Notes under the pieces: generated by a model | What the model saw: the letters and a program-made list of their open reading frames with translations, nothing else | Databases searched by the model: none | What the model was told of the DNA's origin: nothing | Part shown: positions 63,333-64,000 of the stretch, one piece after another | How positions within the stretch are numbered: position 1 is the stretch's first letter | Layout of the letters: every line of letters begins with the position of its first letter | DNA from: Desulfosarcina sp. OttesenSCG-928-A07 | GTDB taxonomy: Bacteria > Desulfobacterota > Desulfobacteria > Desulfobacterales > Desulfosarcinaceae | NCBI GenBank assembly: GCA_030267325.1 | Contig: JAJDJS010000001.1 | Location: 1 to 64,000, forward strand | Length of the DNA: 64,000 nucleotides | Reading direction: 5' to 3' | Position numbers and translations under genes: made by a program

Positions 63333-64000
63333 ATGAGATCGGCTGCATGGCTGTTTTGTGGGTTAGGTATGACGTTTACGCCCGCCGGTGCTTTCGCGGC
63401 GGGAAACCGTTTTCTGCCGTTGCAGGGGGCCGTTAATGTCAGGGATCTGGGCGGGTATCGGGCTGTTGGCAAAAAAACCGTGAAATGGGGAACGGTGTAT
63501 CGCGCCGGTGACCTCAACCAGCTCACACCCAAGGATGTGGCCTGGCTGGAAAGCCTGGGCACCCCCCGGACGGTTGTGGATTTTCGTTCTCAACAGGAAA
63601 AGGCGATGGCGCCCCATCGGCTTCCGAAAACCGTACAAAAAATCGTGGAACCAATGATTGATCCGGGGGATATTCTGAGCTTTAAAAATTTTGACGGCCA
63701 TTCATCCGATGACGTAATGGTGGAGCTCAACCGCGTTCTGGTCCATTCCGCCCAACCCCAATACCGGATTTTGGTCAATACCTTGGCCAATCCCGACAAT
63801 CTTCCCCTGCTGTTCAACTGCTCGGCGGGAAAGGACCGCACCGGTCTGGGCGCGGTTTTTTTTCTGGCTGCCCTTGGGGTGGACCGGGAAACCATTGTCC
63901 AGGATTATCTGCTGTCTGCTGACGCGGTAAAGGACCGGTATGCCGCAGAAGTCGCGGAAAAACCGGAAACCGCGCCCCTTTATACGGTCCGGCGGGAGTA
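63333..64000 (+). CDS. Secreted tyrosine phosphatase, truncated by the window end
   Basis: About 222 residues are visible and the frame is open to the right edge. There is a signal peptide (AAWLFCGLGMTFTPAGAFAA), then NVRDLGGYRAVGKKTVKWG, YRAGDLNQLTPKDV, DFRSQQEKA and the phosphatase loop FNCSAGKDRTG, the C-x5-R signature of protein tyrosine / dual-specificity phosphatases of the Y_phosphatase3 (PtpB-like) family. It would act in the periplasm or outside the cell on phosphotyrosine or phosphoinositides; substrate unknown. Confidence 0.85.
   Translation, partial: MRSAAWLFCGLGMTFTPAGAFAAGNRFLPLQGAVNVRDLGGYRAVGKKTVKWGTVYRAGDLNQLTPKDVAWLESLGTPRTVVDFRSQQEKAMAPHRLPKTVQKIVEPMIDPGDILSFKNFDGHSSDDVMVELNRVLVHSAQPQYRILVNTLANPDNLPLLFNCSAGKDRTGLGAVFFLAALGVDRETIVQDYLLSADAVKDRYAAEVAEKPETAPLYTVRRE

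Overview
The window looks like chromosomal DNA of a sulfate-reducer-like Desulfobacterota bacterium (Desulfobacteraceae/Desulfosarcina type). This is inferred from gene content: a biotin-dependent Na+-translocating decarboxylase beta subunit, a DUF4390-NtrY-NtrX signalling block, a PxxKW cysteine-rich protein, a Kdo/LPS pathway, and a 60-residue dual-CxxC protein whose frame is crossed by a UGA with a SECIS-like hairpin directly downstream. No tRNA, rRNA, CRISPR array, transposase or integrase was seen.

Layout. 0-7.5 kb: decarboxylase tail, mutY (reverse), DUF4390-ntrY-ntrX-rsmD, coaD. 7.5-14.2 kb: a reverse-strand type IV pilus minor-pilin operon (pilW-pilV-pilX-pilY1), preceded by a probable promoter and the 3' stub of a VapC-like PIN toxin. 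14.5-19 kb: dinB, two SAM methyltransferases (one RlmK-like) and a LysM lytic transglycosylase. 19.4-25.3 kb: an XRE-cupin regulator, an acyl-CoA synthetase and a HAD-AIR-synthase fusion, then an aminotransferase and the PxxKW protein. 25.4-36 kb: mscS, a vWA-OmpA lipoprotein, kdsD, a group II phosphofructokinase, waaA, a TPR/periplasmic-binding lipoprotein and an ABC-F ATPase; three copies of one sequence element sit in the same orientation ahead of mscS, kdsD and the lipoprotein gene. 36.3-39.4 kb: a reverse operon of a DEAD-box helicase, a 99-aa unknown and an RlmL-like methyltransferase.

40.0-54.0 kb is the accessory region: seven forward-strand genes, bounded by an approximately 670-bp gene-poor stretch on the left and housekeeping genes on the right. 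It starts with a tightly coupled set (HTH-NACHT-pentapeptide ATPase, small class I methyltransferase, two asparaginase-family proteins). A gap carrying duplicated palindromic repeats follows, then an aspartase/fumarase-family lyase, and then a large P-loop ATPase and a zinc adenosine-deaminase-like protein that together match the RADAR anti-phage system (rdrA-rdrB). RADAR is known. Its linkage to a NACHT-methyltransferase-asparaginase-asparaginase operon and a lyase is the best candidate here for an undescribed system. One asparaginase carries Val in place of the second catalytic Thr, while its neighbour keeps it, which suggests a heteromer or a regulatory paralogue.

54.3-64 kb returns to housekeeping genes: truA with the UGA-containing gene just upstream, argJ, an RluB-type pseudouridine synthase, a UDP-sugar dehydrogenase, an MliC-like lipoprotein, folD, argC, a repeat-rich gap with a 130-bp tandem repeat, a small secreted protein and the start of a secreted tyrosine phosphatase. 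RNA modification enzymes (rsmD, RlmK-like, RlmL-like, RluB-like, truA) and arginine synthesis (argJ, argC) recur through the window.
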